A stretch of DNA of 60,000 nucleotides. Origin: Apostichopus japonicus (taxonomy: Eukaryota > Echinodermata > Holothuroidea > Aspidochirotida > Stichopodidae). The stretch covers positions 5,017,501-5,077,500 of the forward strand of contig NC_092575.1 in NCBI RefSeq assembly GCF_037975245.1, in the 5' to 3' direction. The notes under the pieces were generated by a model. That model was not told where the DNA came from and searched no databases. It worked only from the letters and a program-made list of their open reading frames with translations. Positions 36,126-49,132 of this stretch are shown here, one piece after another. The position numbers were made by a program, and so were the translations under genes. Every line of letters starts with the position of its first letter. Positions within the stretch are counted from its first letter, which is position 1.

Positions 36126-36900
36126 TTTTAACATAACAGTTGGATGATACAACTAACACAGGCTAGCCTGTTATACCGCGTCTATTAGTTAGGTCTAGAC
36201 CCATATGCACTAGTCTTGTCAACTATCAACGTATTAACGTTCGGCAAAATACACCGTTATGTAATAAAGATGTAAGAACTTTGTATTGGCTCTGCGTAAA
36301 TATGTAATGATGTACATTGCTTTAGCTCGTGGAAAAACCCATGTTAATCTACATAGCCTAGAGTTTATTTTACACACCTCTAGTCATTATATTACTATAG
36401 CCCTGTGAATAGGAGCAGAAAAAGCTTATTTTCTTTGAACAAATTATGTAAGTTCCGAAGATGAAGTGTAGCCTAGGAAAACAATATACCCACAATAGCC
36501 ACGGCAAAGTACCACCCCTTTTCCATGGTAAACTGTAGTACCATACCACAATTGAATGGGGTATTTTGGTCCTTATGGATGCGGTTTACCACAAATATAT
36601 TTTCTTGACCAATAGCTGCATATCAAGTTCCCCTTTATTGAACTTTGGCGCAGTTTGATCCAGCATTGTGCAAATGACATGCAGCAGTTCTCATTTTATT
36701 TTATTTAACCACAGTTGTTAAATATAGTACGGAAATTGCATTTGCGGCAGTCTATAATTGTTTCTGGGAGAGGACCCCAGACCCATCGTATACAAAAGTC
36801 TACTTGGATGATTGTCCGCTGATTTTTTTTTCTGCAGACGCCCATGCATTGCCCCAAACTAAATTTCTAAGCCATGAAATCTAAAACTTAAGGAGGTTTG
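36126..36900. other. Intergenic, no gene recognised
   Basis: Apart from GCAGACGCCCATG near 36834-36846, which looks like a hAT-type right end, nothing is recognised. Confidence 0.4.
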
Positions 36901-36909
36901 GGAGTATCA

Positions 36910-37180
36910 TTAGGTCTGGGAAGTGTTATTTCCGATATTTTAACTTTTGTGTCCAGTTATGGATGACAGTTTGCATCAGATACATAAGGCGGTCGTAACG
37001 ACATTGATAGCAAACTTTTAGGTCTGGGAAGTGTTATTTCCGGCGATCTGGGAGGTTTTATTTGCCCAAAAAAAATCGTACGCTTCGCGCGAACCCATGG
37101 TCGCGCTCCGCTTAGATAGTGTCAGAGAACAGACATGCGTCCCCACCATTATCCAAGACTGATCTGCGCCCATGCTCCAA
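36910..37180 (+). repeat. Dispersed hAT-type subterminal repeat interrupted by an 83-bp patch
   Basis: CTGGGAAGTGTTATTTCCG, GATCTGGGAGG, CGTACGCTTCGCGC and GATCTGCGCCCATG follow the order seen at the right end of the 14490-15332 element. An 83-bp sequence (36935-37017), nearly identical to 41174-41256, splits it and is flanked by a 25-bp direct repeat (36910-36934 and 37018-37042). Confidence 0.75.
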
Positions 37181-37699
37181 ACTGTCAATGTGTGTAGTGT
37201 TCGGTTTCAGAAATATCTGTTGTTTTTTTTATTTCCTTCAACGAAGTTTTATAGTAGCCGTTATAAGAGGTTTTAATATGTGTACACCAATAAATTAACT
37301 GTGTCCGAATTTTCGAAAATTCCCTGACCAACATTCTTAATTATACTTCCCTCTACTCATGCAGTTTTGACCGGTCTGTTAGGGGTTGAAGGAGGTTTTT
37401 CTATATTGGTTGTCGGTAGATGAAATTTTGTGCAACATTATGGGTATGTTTTGTAGTGAATTTATTCACGAGAAATGTTAATTTTCAAATTCTTAACAAA
37501 TAATGGGCTTAAAACCTTGAAAAGTGGGGCTGACGGGTATTGTAGGCCGCGACGTAGAATCACCTACAAAAGCAATGATCCAGGGGAGATGTGATGAGGT
37601 CGAACATGATGTGTGACTGGTGACAATCTTCAAAAAGGTTATATATGAAAACAAAACTATTTGGAAATACTTGGTTCTTAGGCAAAAGTGTACATCTGG

Positions 37700-37790
37700 T
37701 TGGTCAGTTTTAAGCCCGAGAAGTGCCATTTCCGGTGATCTGGGGGGTATCAAACGAGAAATTTTCTTGAAAATCCTGGACACGCCCCTG
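37700..37790 (+). repeat. Dispersed hAT-type right-end fragment
   Basis: GAAGTGCCATTTCCGGTGATCTGGGG, a diverged middle, then ACACGCCCCTG at the end. It is a relative of 15160-15332 and 37015-37180; no target duplication is identified. Confidence 0.5.
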
Positions 37791-37799
37791 ATTTAGGTA

Positions 37800-39520
37800 C
37801 AATGTTTTGCTGGGAGCAATATATATATTCCTCTTATATCTTATATAGGGTGATATTTTATTGTATTCAAGTATTTTTAACCTGTTCGACCAAACTTTCT
37901 GCCCATTCCTGGACTTGCCTTTCATATAAACATTCCGTCCTGCTACTCTACCTCAAGTTTTTTTTTCCATAGCGTTTCAAAGCTTGTTTATTATGTGATT
38001 GTGCCATCACTTGCAATTGTTTTGTTGTCTTGTTACTATTTTCTGACAGTTTTACTTCTGAAAGTTTTATGTGTTAAGAACAAGAAATAAATAAAGACCA
38101 TAACAAATGTGTTGTCATTCTTAAGAAAAGAAAGTTCTCTGACCAAAACTCCCTCAAAGCTAACCTCATCGAGGCGTCAAAGTGGCAACCACTGTCTTTT
38201 CAGTGGGCAAACTAGAGCTTTGTCTGGGTATTTTTATGCCAAAATGCCCTCTCAGGTTTTATATTTAATTGCCTTATATGTGATGCTGACCAGCTAAGGT
38301 CAGCTTTCAACCATTGCACCCCCACCGATGTAAAGAAAATCCCGCGGATGCTCGCTGTGCCTGCATACTACAACTGATTGTCCTGCCATTTGGTACGTAC
38401 AATGACCTGCAATGCATAATTTCCCCATGACCATGTACTCTTGATTTCAATGTAACTCTGCCCACCGGCAGTAGCTTGTCACTGTTTATACATGACTCAC
38501 ACATGGATCATGAACTTATAGGAGGTTTACTTCATGACCCATATTTATATACCTATATATATGTACGGGCTCATGTGGTACTCATATTGAATTGGTATGG
38601 AGGATGAATGGGAGTGGTGGATCTCTGTGGCCATGACATCTTGATGTGACAACACAATTTATTCTTTCAGGTTAAATGCAAACCAGTGTTGAGTGTCTGA
38701 TTTCAGCGAGTTATACTAGAAGTAGCGATTGTTACGATATGGCATTGCTTATGTGTGGATGTACCAAATCGATGTATTGGTAGTGAGTATTTTCATCCGT
38801 ATGCGTCCTTATGCCCCAACCCACACAGAAAAATCATTTCCCTGCCATGAATAGTTCCACTAATCATTCGATGCAAGCAATTCAATTCCATTAATTTTAT
38901 CACGCATAGTTATAGTATTTCGCGCAATACGTACCAACGTGGAACGGGACAGTCACCACTTTACTAGTACCCTGTATTCGTAACCTGAATTCATGTGAGA
39001 ATACATTTGCCGTGCACTTGACTTCGTTATATGATGATTTGAAGCGAAATGGATAACGATTTGTGGTAAAGGGGTTTTTCAGCGATTATACATATACATG
39101 CCACTTGAACTTAAAAAAATTCAAACAGTTCGAAAGTTGTTAAGTTACGTTCGGAAAAAAAGGCCGAAATTCCCTTTCCACCCCTTTCATGTGTCTGTTG
39201 TAAATAACGATTGGAATAAACGCCTTTCCTTCATCAAATTCACCAGTTACCAGACATATAAATTGGTTAATGTAACGTCATGCTTATTCTACAAGAAAAG
39301 AAAGCACTTTTCGCACCGCTGGGTACTGACTGTATGGTAGTAAGTTGTGCTGCTAAAAACACTTCTGCATCTTTCATATAACTTGCGGTCAGCCTTTGAC
39401 CGAATCAACCAACCTCCGCGGCTACGGTGTTGAACTCTAGCAACGCCTTTTTTTTTTGAGATATCTTTCTTTGCTTCATTGGAGGTAGACTGAGTTAAAG
39501 GAATTGTCTGGTGGAAGATT
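37800..39520. other. Intergenic, no gene recognised
   Basis: Short unsupported frames only; no splice-bounded exon, RNA gene or repeat that I can name. Confidence 0.4.
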
Positions 39521-40036
39521 TTGATAAGTTGTCGGTGTAGTTCTTATATTTCTCTTTCTAACCATGTAAAAATTGTCCCCATTCGACGATGTTTTCTAGT
39601 AGAAATCTGGTTTTTATATTCACCAGTTTCTCACGAAAAGCACCGTTTATTCGAACGCATCAATTTGGTGATTGGCGTAGTGCGGGCAAATAGGCAAAAC
39701 GAGCGACTTGAAGTTAGCAATCCTATTTACGCAGCAAATACACCCCCGTGTGTACACGCACAGGTGATTGCCTATTATATATTACGTACATATCGCGAAC
39801 GTATACAGCCTACCATGCCCAGTTGGTATACGTTGCACATCATACAGTCTCACACTCAAACTACAGTTCATAAACCGTTCTTCGAAGTCGCTGAAATAAA
39901 AAAATACGGATCAACTTTACAGAAAATGGAAACTTGTAAGTATTTGGAACACCGAAAGATGAAAATTGGCGGAATCGATGTCAGAGCAGAATGTAGTACC
40001 GAGAAGCTTAGGCGTTTCAGAACTGTCCGATTGTAA
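39521..40036 (+). other. Unrecognised open frame of about 170 codons
   Basis: The frame is open for 516 bases but its first codon is TTG, not ATG, and I recognise no domain, signal peptide or repeat. It ends at TAA 40034-40036. It could be an exon, an old element fragment or chance. No function is proposed. Confidence 0.2.
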
Positions 40037-41529
40037 ACGTTAGAGTAACCTACATGCGAACATTTCTCGCAATGGAGCTGAACATCGCAATGTTAAAAAC
40101 GAAGAGTCTGCTGTTCAAACTTATCTTGTGTTACACAAAGACCACGAAACCACCGATCTACTACAGATATGGCGGTTTAAGACATTTCTAAAAACATTTC
40201 TAATTTATAAGTAATGTCACCGAAAATTAAGGAAGAAATTAATCTGTATACAAACGCGGTTTTTGTTGTGATTACTGTAGGTACTGTACGGAGCGTGCAT
40301 GGGCTATGTCGCAATCTGCATTTGCAAAGATGACGTCACGTTCGTTACTGTTCAAATCATATTTGAAATGTGAATCCTTAACGATTAAAAAATCGTTTCT
40401 CTGTCAAACGCAACATTAGCGTTCTCATACTTTGACAACATGTTTGGAAAATGATCTTTTTTTAAGGTAACTTCTTAGGGCTACCAGACAATCCTTTCAT
40501 ACATTTTATACATTCTGTACCACTAATTCTAGCCTAGATTCATTGACAGATAAAGCGTGTCACATTTTAATTATTATTTGTTTTTAGGTTTCTAACAAGA
40601 TTATCGTGCCAAAACGGTAATATGCAGCTTTTGTTTTGTAAGTCGTCAATGTGGATTAACTTTCCACTCTTCCGTGCAGTGGATAAATGTAAGTCGAAGG
40701 ACATATACCGAGAAGCCTCTAAAGGAGAGAGCGAGATGGTAGCGCTATAGTCTCTTCTGAAAGGAGACAGTACACTCAGAAAATTGTTTACACAGGTTAA
40801 GTAAAATTTTACTTGATTTTCATGTCAAATAAGAACACTAAAACATTTAAGTATTTACTTAACTGCTGGTTTGTAAAGTTTTACATGATCAGCATGTAAC
40901 GCAACTACAAAATTATTATGTAAAATTTGTCAGCGATTTCTATAGCACCCGTTCAGTAAGCGTTTTACACATGTTTTAGGTTTATAATTAAAAGTAGATT
41001 AATGCACCTTTTTTTATTAAGTCGATCACAACAGAAAGGCACATTTCAGAGACACAAAAGGAAGGACAACACAAATAATTCAGAACATTTGATGAATTCA
41101 ACCTTTTATTTCAACACTTAAGAGGGTATCCCGTACATCTACAATGATGCATGAAAAGTGAATCATGGCCATGATATTTTAACTTTTGTGTCCAGTTATG
41201 GATGACAGTTGGCATCAGATACATAAGGCGGTCGTAACGACATTGATAGCAAACTTTCAAACGGTTGAAATCTTTCAGCAATGTAAATCCCACTTTTACC
41301 AATAATAAAAAAATAACAAAAACAAAAACATAAACATAGACATAAACAAAAGGTAATAACAAAAACTTGAACAAGAGGTACTATCTCCTAAAGGTGCATG
41401 TTTACGAAAATTTAAAGGATTTATTTTTAGTTTCTGAGATGCATGCAGAAAAAGCATTTGATCGACTTAGGAATTTTCAACCAACTCCCTCGACATGTAG
41501 GTAGATATTTGAAAGCTCACCAAAATTAA

Positions 41530-42560
41530 CATAATCAACTGTCTGATTGTAAAATTTGACAAAGATACAACTCTACCTGCAGCATTAGCTAAAATTTCTT
41601 CCATAGATACGTAAAATGATCTGTTCATAGTTACTTTAGGTTCAATTACAAAACATCAACCTATGGACATTCTAAGAAAACATAATCTCCTTTGTCATGT
41701 GAGCTTTGCAACTTAAACATGCTGGTATATAATTGAGCACTGTAGTACTGTTCCAACAAGTTAAACTTACTATCAGCTCTTTCACAGGATTATGTTGTAA
41801 TACTATTAAGCACAATGGATCAATACTTATACATCCTCAAGTAAGAGGAAGGATCTTGAATATTTGGTGGTAGCCAGTTAACTCTGAAATTATTTTGCCT
41901 TCACTTTTCAAATCAATACCCCACCTCTTCAACGTTTATAGTAAAATATTATTTTAAAGCTAAAATTAAATCATAATCAACTGTCGGCCATGAAGACTAT
42001 GACAAAGATAAAACTTTCCCTCTAGTCACCCATACATAAGCAGTATTTTCATAATCTGCTGCAGATAATAGTTTAATTTCAATTAAGAGTCAACAATCAA
42101 CCAGTATCAAATAAAGAATGAAGAATGATGTGAACCGATGAAATCTTCTTGAAAGAAAATGGAACAATAGTGAACTTTGTGACATGAAACATATTTGCAA
42201 TAAACTGACCATTATCATTCTTGGGACACTGAATGCTATGACACTATATCAGTTTCATGTTACTGTTTGTGTAATAAATTCTACATTCAGAATGTTAAAC
42301 ACACAAACATCACGTTGATTGGATCTATGATTGTACTGCTGAGTATTAAGCACAACGAATCTAAACACTTTTACAATAACAACAATCCCTCAAGTCACCC
42401 GATGTGACGGGTCTGAAAATGTAATGACAAAGAAACAACTCTTCCTGATGTCAATTTAAAACTAGCAACAACTTTAGATACAGTGATTTGTTCATTACTA
42501 GTTTAATTTGAATTAGCATGTAAACCAATCAAAACAAGTAGTGGTGAAAGGAAGGATATA
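41530..42560. repeat. Three diverged tandem units of about 440 bp
   Basis: Segments starting near 41530, 41965 and 42410 share the order TGT..G...TG.....TGACAAAGA.A.AACT, a TTTAA.TT.AATT segment, and ATCAACC/CCAATCAA, and each is followed by a run containing AAGCACAA.G.AT. The repeats are strongly diverged. Confidence 0.4.
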
Positions 42561-45205
42561 ATCTGTTTAACAGAAACTGGACGATACACATCAAAGTGAA
42601 CTTTGAGATGTGAAAACATGTGTAATGCTGACTATGACTACTGCTATACTGCAGTTACCTTGTCTTTGTTGTTGGCACGGTATGCACGAAAATCTCGAAT
42701 CTGGTTGCACTCCCCACTACCAGTTCATGCAACTCAAAAACAACTTTATGGAAAATTCCCAGTCATCAAGACATGCCTTTTGGTATTCCAGATTAAACAT
42801 ATATAATGATTTGAAGCACACATCAATGACCTACATAAATGTTCTCTGAGGGCATGTCTCTCGATGATCACAAATAACTGCTGAGGGTTTATTTTGCTTT
42901 CTCCAAGAAAAAACACATATGCTGAGGCTTTCTGAAATATTTTGCAAATACAACTGCAAGTTGGTGCTTTCCTTAGTAACAAAAAAAAAAACACCAAAAA
43001 AAAAAACGATAAATACATTCCCATCATAATAAGGCTGTGTAAAAACCTAAATAGTTCCTAGGCATTTATTGGCATGTATCACTCACAAAAACGTGACATC
43101 TGCATCCGAAAATAATAATCGTTTAGTGATTCAAGTGGTAAAAAAATTAATTATCAAGCAAGGACCTTCAACAGATATACTCTCAAGATGTTCTATTTGT
43201 AGTGTCTGTCATAATATTAAAAAAGACCTGTGGTACATTAAGCCCTGTCCACTGATTACTATGCATGATATCTGCACCAAAAACAACAGGGACCATCCTT
43301 TGGTCTTAATGGTTATAATTATGCCTTCTATCAACTCAAAAATTAATAGATTTTGTGTTTTCATGCAAATTTCGGAAAAATACTCATACTCAATACTGCC
43401 AGCCAATCATCAATATTTAATTAGCAAGCCCAAAATGGCAGTGAAAACATAGTGATGATGGATCAACGCGCCACACCAAATATTAAGTAAATGTCATGTA
43501 TAGCTACTTAGAAATTGCCTTCTAAAGTTTTTCAGCCCCCCCCACCCCTGCCCCCTCTCATTCCTATACAAGATATCTTCACTGAAAACAACAGGGAACA
43601 CCATTCTGCCATGTATCAACTCAAATTAGTCTAGGATTCTTGAGATATCATGTATACAAGCAGACATCTCACACACAGGACATCACCATTGCATAGATTG
43701 TCTTTTGGCAAAAACAAAACAAAGAAAGCCCAAGTGTTGGAGGGATTGAAAACCATGTTCTTGAACCATATAATTTCTCCTGACGATTAAAAACATTCAT
43801 CCTAAAAATCAGTACCTCTGAGAAATTTACTCTCTACCAGGAATTGAGTAGTTGATAAATATTCTTCATTCATTAAGATAAAATATCTGCATCAAATTTG
43901 TGCATTGTATTCCAAACACAAACTGACATAATTACAAATTTGGTGAGCACAAGGACATGCAAACTTACACAATGGAAGTCTACGAAAGCTGCACGTGATT
44001 CCTTTACAGATAGTTTGCTCCTATGCGTATCTCAGGAAACAAATGTGGTAACAAATGGATTGCAACATTGTTTTCCCATCTGAAAAATCAAGTTTAAAAT
44101 AAGCATCACCCTGTTTTTACACCATGGTTATTGTTGAATATATTATATGTACATAAGTTTCCTTGATATTCACAGAGAGTAGTGTTATACCAACTAAACG
44201 AATTATTTAAGCTATCAAAGAAAAACGAGACATCTAGTGTACCAACTGCATACAGCCACAGCTTAAGTTAAAGTTAGCCCTAAAGTACAGGTAGGCATGG
44301 TGGCACTCACATTTACATATATCTGGCGTGCTTCGATTTTCAAAGTGGTAAACTTTCAGATTTTTTAACTCCTTGTAAACTCATGAGATAATAATGCAGT
44401 CTCGGGGGGGGGGGGGGGATCTCTTTTAAAGTAATCTAGAATATTCGAATAATTTAGAATATTTTGTACAGGAAACTATATATCAATGAACAGGTGAGAA
44501 GTTGAGGATTTCATGTCACATGACTTTTATTCAATTTGAGCTCATGCTGTATGACAATATGCAAATTAGGTCCCAAAATGGCATCTCTCCTGTCTATTGG
44601 CAATTAACTAAAAGTCAAGGAATTAAGTTGTCATCTTGTTTTATGTTATTTTGCTCACTCCGAGTGTCTGCAATTGCATACACTGCTATCATAAGGGCTA
44701 GATCACTTCCATATTATAGTCTTAGTTAGGTCTATTAGTATCACCAATCCACATCAGCCTTGGCCTACTTGCTACCTGCTAAATTGGCAAACCAGTAATT
44801 ATAAATTGCATCACATGAATACGTTTACTCTATAAAAAAAATGTATCAGCGTTACGATAGGCCAATGCGTAAGGCCGTTTTAATATATACTGCCTAGTAT
44901 AGCCTAAGTATAAGCCCTACTATGTAAAAAGGACTAGAAGTATACACTAAGTTATAGGATTAGGCGTAACTGAACTTACGAATAGAAAACACCAAGTAAC
45001 AGTATAAATCAGCCGTTCGTCCGTGATTCTCTGACAAGTAGGAGTTGACAATGACAAACAGCAGCTATTCTAACTTAATGTATACATTTAAAGTTAGGTC
45101 TACGTAACGCAAGCGAATCAAAAGCAGTCTTCTATTTAATTTTGTCGTGAGTCTAGAAGCATTTCTCAGTATTGTCACGTTTACTTACAAAATAACTAAA
45201 CTTAC

Positions 45206-45270
45206 CTTCGAATTTGTCAATCAACTCTTCCAGGCCCCAGTCATTTTAACGGCCGTCCTTTTAACGTGAT
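45206..45270 (-). pseudogene. First-exon remnant in the 4.8-kb element
   Basis: The minus strand encodes NDWGLEELIDKFE up to donor GTAAGT at 45205. An ATG lies just upstream in a register one base off, so a 1-base indel may have broken the start. No downstream exon is recognised. Confidence 0.35.
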
Positions 45271-45613
45271 TTTCCATGTCATTGTAGCTCTAATGGTCGC
45301 GAAGTGAATGTGGCCTGCGCGTGTATGACGGTGGATTACTAGTATATTTAGTAACGATAAATGACTTTACTTGATAAACTGGTACAAGTTAGATTGCATT
45401 ATCTAACTCTGCATCCGTTGATTAACGCTTTGGCAAAGTTCCCTTTAATCATGTAAAATGACTAAGTGGACCTTTACTATAGTTTTCGGCAATTTTCTAT
45501 CGTATGCATACGTATACTTTTACCGAATGTTGTGTAATATTTACAAAATGCCATGTATTTTTTACAACCCGTGATTTACATAACATTATTTTACATATTG
45601 CGTTCTGTGTGTA

Positions 45614-46880
45614 TAGGGTCTCAGTAAGCCCATTGGCAAATGGCGAATGGTTCACTCACATACAGTAACTTTGCACCGCCTACCGCAATCTTTGCATCAT
45701 AATTACATCTAATGTTGCAGATGGATACATACTAGTAGCTACTATATATTAACCAGGATGAAAACGGGAATGGTTACTCGTGTATAAACCACAATGAGAA
45801 AACAGAATGGCTCCTATATGTGTGAGTTTGTCTGCAAGAATACACGCTGACTTCATTAAACGTGACCCTTATTTGACGCAACATGGTAGTAGTGAAAAAT
45901 GTATCGAAGAAACACCCAAAAGCAATTCCATGAGATAATACTTACAGTTTTGCTGTAGATTTTTCGGAGGAAATCTTCTTCTAATTAAGCAGTTGTAAGA
46001 ATGTTTGCTTTTGGGGTTGAAACAATTGCAACGAATCAAAAGTATGAAACCTGAAACTGTACTTAGTTATAAAACATTCGCTGATTTGCATACAATGGAT
46101 ATCACGGTGCAGCTGCGTGCACAAGTATCACAAGAGCCAAATAACAACATTGGACTCTTCCATTAGCCCAATAGGCACATACGGAAAATATGAGTACATT
46201 TGACATCCAGTTGAGTTAAAAGCAGAATTCTTGGACAAGAATTTACATGGACGAATGGCAACCCCCCTCCCCCTCTTCCTCTTAAATAAGGTTTTCAGGA
46301 GAGGAGGTGTACAACTGGAAAAATGATACCTACGGTCAGACTAAATCGGAGAAATAAGATTTTACTCGTTAGACCGTCAATAACTTTTATAGCTGACCCT
46401 TTTCCACATATTGTACCCCCAGGTTAAATATTATTAACGAAATTTTACTATTTCTACCATGACATCTTTATCTTCACTTTAGATAGTACAATATTTCATA
46501 AAGCTGTTTCTTATTATCTGAGTTTATGTGAGATGCATAGCGTTTATGACTTCGCACCATTTCAGGAATATCGAAAGTTGATTGGAAATTTGAAGTAGTA
46601 GCGATAACCCCCGTATACAGGGATGGATCTGCCCTGTTGTGACACAACTCATAATTATGTGATCAAGCCGACATTGTTACGATAGTTTTTTTTTAAAGGC
46701 TCCGGATACTGTACAGTGTTGACTTGGTTAAGATCATGTGATCATTCTCGGCATATTGGATAACATCATGTTTTGTTTAATTTTTTATATTACCTTTCCG
46801 AGTGGTCTTTGACGAACAAAACTCACGTCGGACAATCTAAAACACTGCTTATGTTGTCCGACAGACGACTAGCATTTGCC
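45614..46880. other. Intergenic, no gene recognised
   Basis: A C/T-rich tract at 46261-46285; otherwise nothing recognisable. Confidence 0.4.
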
Positions 46881-47335
46881 GAAAGCAGGGGAAGACTGGG
46901 TCTTAAAACCGGCCTGGGCATTTTCACCTAGACCGGCCCATTATTCATTGATATGTTACTTACTAGTGATCGCCGTCCTGGGGGAGGGGTCTTAGGGGAG
47001 GGGGTGTCCCCCTCCCCATTGAGATTTTTTTGAAGTTAAGGAATGCCTAGATGCAAAATGGTGCAATATTTCTCAATTTTGTAGGTTACAATAATACTTT
47101 TAAAAGACCCACAATTATTTCCAGAAGCAACGCTTTATTAAACTGAGGAAAGTTAAAAACGTAAACAAAAATAGGCAAATTATATGTTTAGACTGGATTT
47201 TAATTAGTTTTTAAGCATTTTGTGACAATATGCTTGAAATTTCTTTGAAAAAAAGCTAAATAAAATCCACTAAAATATATATGTTCAATAACAGGAGCAC
47301 ATGTCATGTCTACGAGAGTAGAAGCCTACGCAGTT

Positions 47336-47572
47336 AGCTGATTCTGGCAGCCACACCATCAATGATATTTTAAGTGTTAAGTTTGGCCAAGATCCTTTTT
47401 TCCTGAACGCCTCAAGATGTTCTTGTGTCATTGTACCTCTTCAAACGGATTTTGAGTCTCTTCAAGGCAGAGAGAGAACGTTCACATGTCACTTGTCACA
47501 CAGGTAGCGTTACCAGCAGCTTGTAAACAAGCTCAATGCTCTTGTAAGCATCGGTGAAAAGGTTCAACTTGT
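47336..47572 (-). pseudogene. hAT transposase C-terminal (hATC) fragment, copy B
   Basis: A direct tandem repeat of copy A with the same frameshift and an additional short deletion before the ACGCCTCAAG segment. The order and flanks show the duplication arose after the frameshift. Confidence 0.72.
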
Positions 47573-47830
47573 TCGCTGCTTCTGACAGCCACACCATCAA
47601 TGATATTTTTAGTGTCAAGTTTGGCCAAGATCCTTTCTTCCACAGACATCAATATGAGCGCCTCAAGTTGTTCTTGTGTCATTGTACCTCTTCAAATGGA
47701 TTTTGAGTCTCTTCAAGGCAGAGAAAGAACGTTTACATGCTACTTGTGACACAGATAGCGTTACCAGCAGCTTGTAAGCAAGCTCAATGCTCTTGTAAGC
47801 ATCGGTGAAAAGGTTCAACTTGAGGAACAC
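47573..47830 (-). pseudogene. hAT transposase C-terminal (hATC) fragment, copy A
   Basis: Reads YKSIELAYKLLVTLSVSQVA then CKRSFSALKRLKIHLKR, the hallmark RSFS.LKR.K of hATC, then after a 1-base frameshift QEQLEALILMSVEERILAKL. The frameshift is shared with copy B. Confidence 0.75.
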
Positions 47831-48128
47831 CTTAGCAGCAGAGATCGAAGACAGTCTTTACATGACTGATTCCCAGAGTTAAAATATAAATTTCTACACA
47901 GCCCGTCTAAATTTTATTAACTACCGTGAAAATGGGTTGTAAATTTTACCAGGCTCCCCAGCCCACCGGCCTATCGGGCCACCGGCCCACCGGGCATTGC
48001 CCAAATGCCCGAGCGGCCAGTCCGCCACTGTCCGTAATTAAGTGTTCAACACTTCGAACAAAATTCGGAATATCCCTATTCTTTAAATCAAAACCTAGCA
48101 TAAGATAATGTTGTATCTTGTTGGTATC

Positions 48129-48149
48129 GCTACCCCCCCCCCCCCCCCA
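48129..48149 (+). repeat. Homopolymeric C tract
   Basis: A run of C with a single A near its end, one of a series of G/C homopolymers in this part of the window. Confidence 0.7.
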
Positions 48150-48540
48150 CCCCTCCCGTTGATATTAGAAACAACGACTAATAAATAAATCACATTTTGA
48201 TTCGTTCTGTAGTGAGGGGAATATCCTACACTTTAGCTGTATGTCCACCTCGCATCGCTAACTTGCAGAAATGCATATTTCGTTACTAGTAAACTAAGAC
48301 AGAATGTGGATATTGTTCATATGCACTAATGGCTACGTAAAGTATAGTATACTATGTTGTACACTACAGACCCTGGCGGCCACGATCACGCTTGCTTTCT
48401 ACTTTTACGGCCGCACGCACGTATGATAAGCTAGCTGGAGTACAACGTGTATGCATGGTTATACTGTGCATGTGGGCATACAGCATGTTCATTTTATGTT
48501 GCTGCAATGTACATGCTGTACAGTACGCCTTGGGCTTACC

Positions 48541-48640
48541 CATGGGCGTCAATCCGGGGGGGGGGGACGGGGGGTCACGTCCCCCCACATTTCGATGGGT
48601 GGTGGAAACAATATCAAATGTCCCCCCCCCCCCACCCACA
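48541..48640 (+). repeat. hAT-type left end with G/C tracts
   Basis: CATGGGCGTCAATCC followed by long G runs, TCACGTCCCCCC, and a C run at about 48620-48633. It resembles the left end of the 14490 element (CATGGGCGGCGATCC plus G run). A reverse end GGATTGACGCCCCTG is at 51676-51690, but the flanking 8-mers differ, so the two are not proven to be one element. Confidence 0.5.
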
Positions 48641-48943
48641 CACATTTGGAAAAAGAGTAATGATGTGGCTCTATTTGGTTAGGACATACACATCTCAGGA
48701 TTCATATCATCGAATATCACTCAATGTTGCTGAATGGAGAATTCCACCCAGATCTCTTGAGTTGATACCCTGAGCTCTCCGACAATCTTAAGCTTAGTCT
48801 GCCTTTCTTTCGAGGCCAGTTCCAGTCGTCGTCGGTTGAAGGGTATAGACAAAGTTGATGAATCTAGCGGTACGGGCTATGTTTGGTGAAGTCGAAGCTC
48901 TCATGTGGTCCTCCTCGTCTCCTCCGCCAGTTCGACGGGAGCC

Positions 48944-49132
48944 GAGAGATAATTTAGTGCTTTGAGGCGTTTGAAAACATGGCTACGGAGCACCTTGACT
49001 CAACATAGGCTGAACCATGTGATGGTGTGCCATATTCACCGCGAACGTCTAGCCCAGTTGAAGCCTGAGGAGTTAGCAGAGAAGTTCTTTGGTTCCTCGG
49101 ATTACAGACGCCGCATCTTCGGGCGATTCCAG
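48944..49132 (+). pseudogene. hAT transposase C-terminal fragment
   Basis: The plus strand reads AER, a TAA, then FSALRRLKTWLRSTLTQHRL followed by HVMVCHIHRERL and DYRRRIFGRF before a TAG. That is the hATC signature (ERSFSALRRLK) with the serine codon of ERS replaced by a stop. It is a different lineage from the copies at 47336-47830. Confidence 0.72.

Larger units (their letters stand above)
40773..45611. mobile_element. 4.84-kb TA-flanked inverted-repeat element
   Basis: Ends are CACTCAGAA (40773) and the inverse TTCTGTGTG (to 45611), each bordered by TA. Subterminal regions carry repeated GTAAAAT/ATTTTAC motifs (e.g. AAGTAAAATTTTACTT at 40799, ATGTAAAA at about 40919 and 45453). Its architecture parallels the 24338-31398 element. 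A minus-strand exon near the right end (ending 45206) reads W.LEELIDKFE before donor GTAAGT. Internal sequence is mostly non-coding with diverged 440-bp repeats. Confidence 0.45.
46886..48030 (-). mobile_element. Decayed hAT transposon with duplicated transposase C-terminus
   Basis: Ends CAGGGGAAGACTGGG (46886, plus) and CAGTGGCGGACTGGCC (from 48030, minus) are imperfect inverted repeats; flanking 8-mers gccgaaag and tccgtaat share 5 of 8 bases, compatible with an eroded target duplication. Inside, two tandem minus-strand copies of a hAT C-terminal dimerisation domain are found. Confidence 0.55.
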
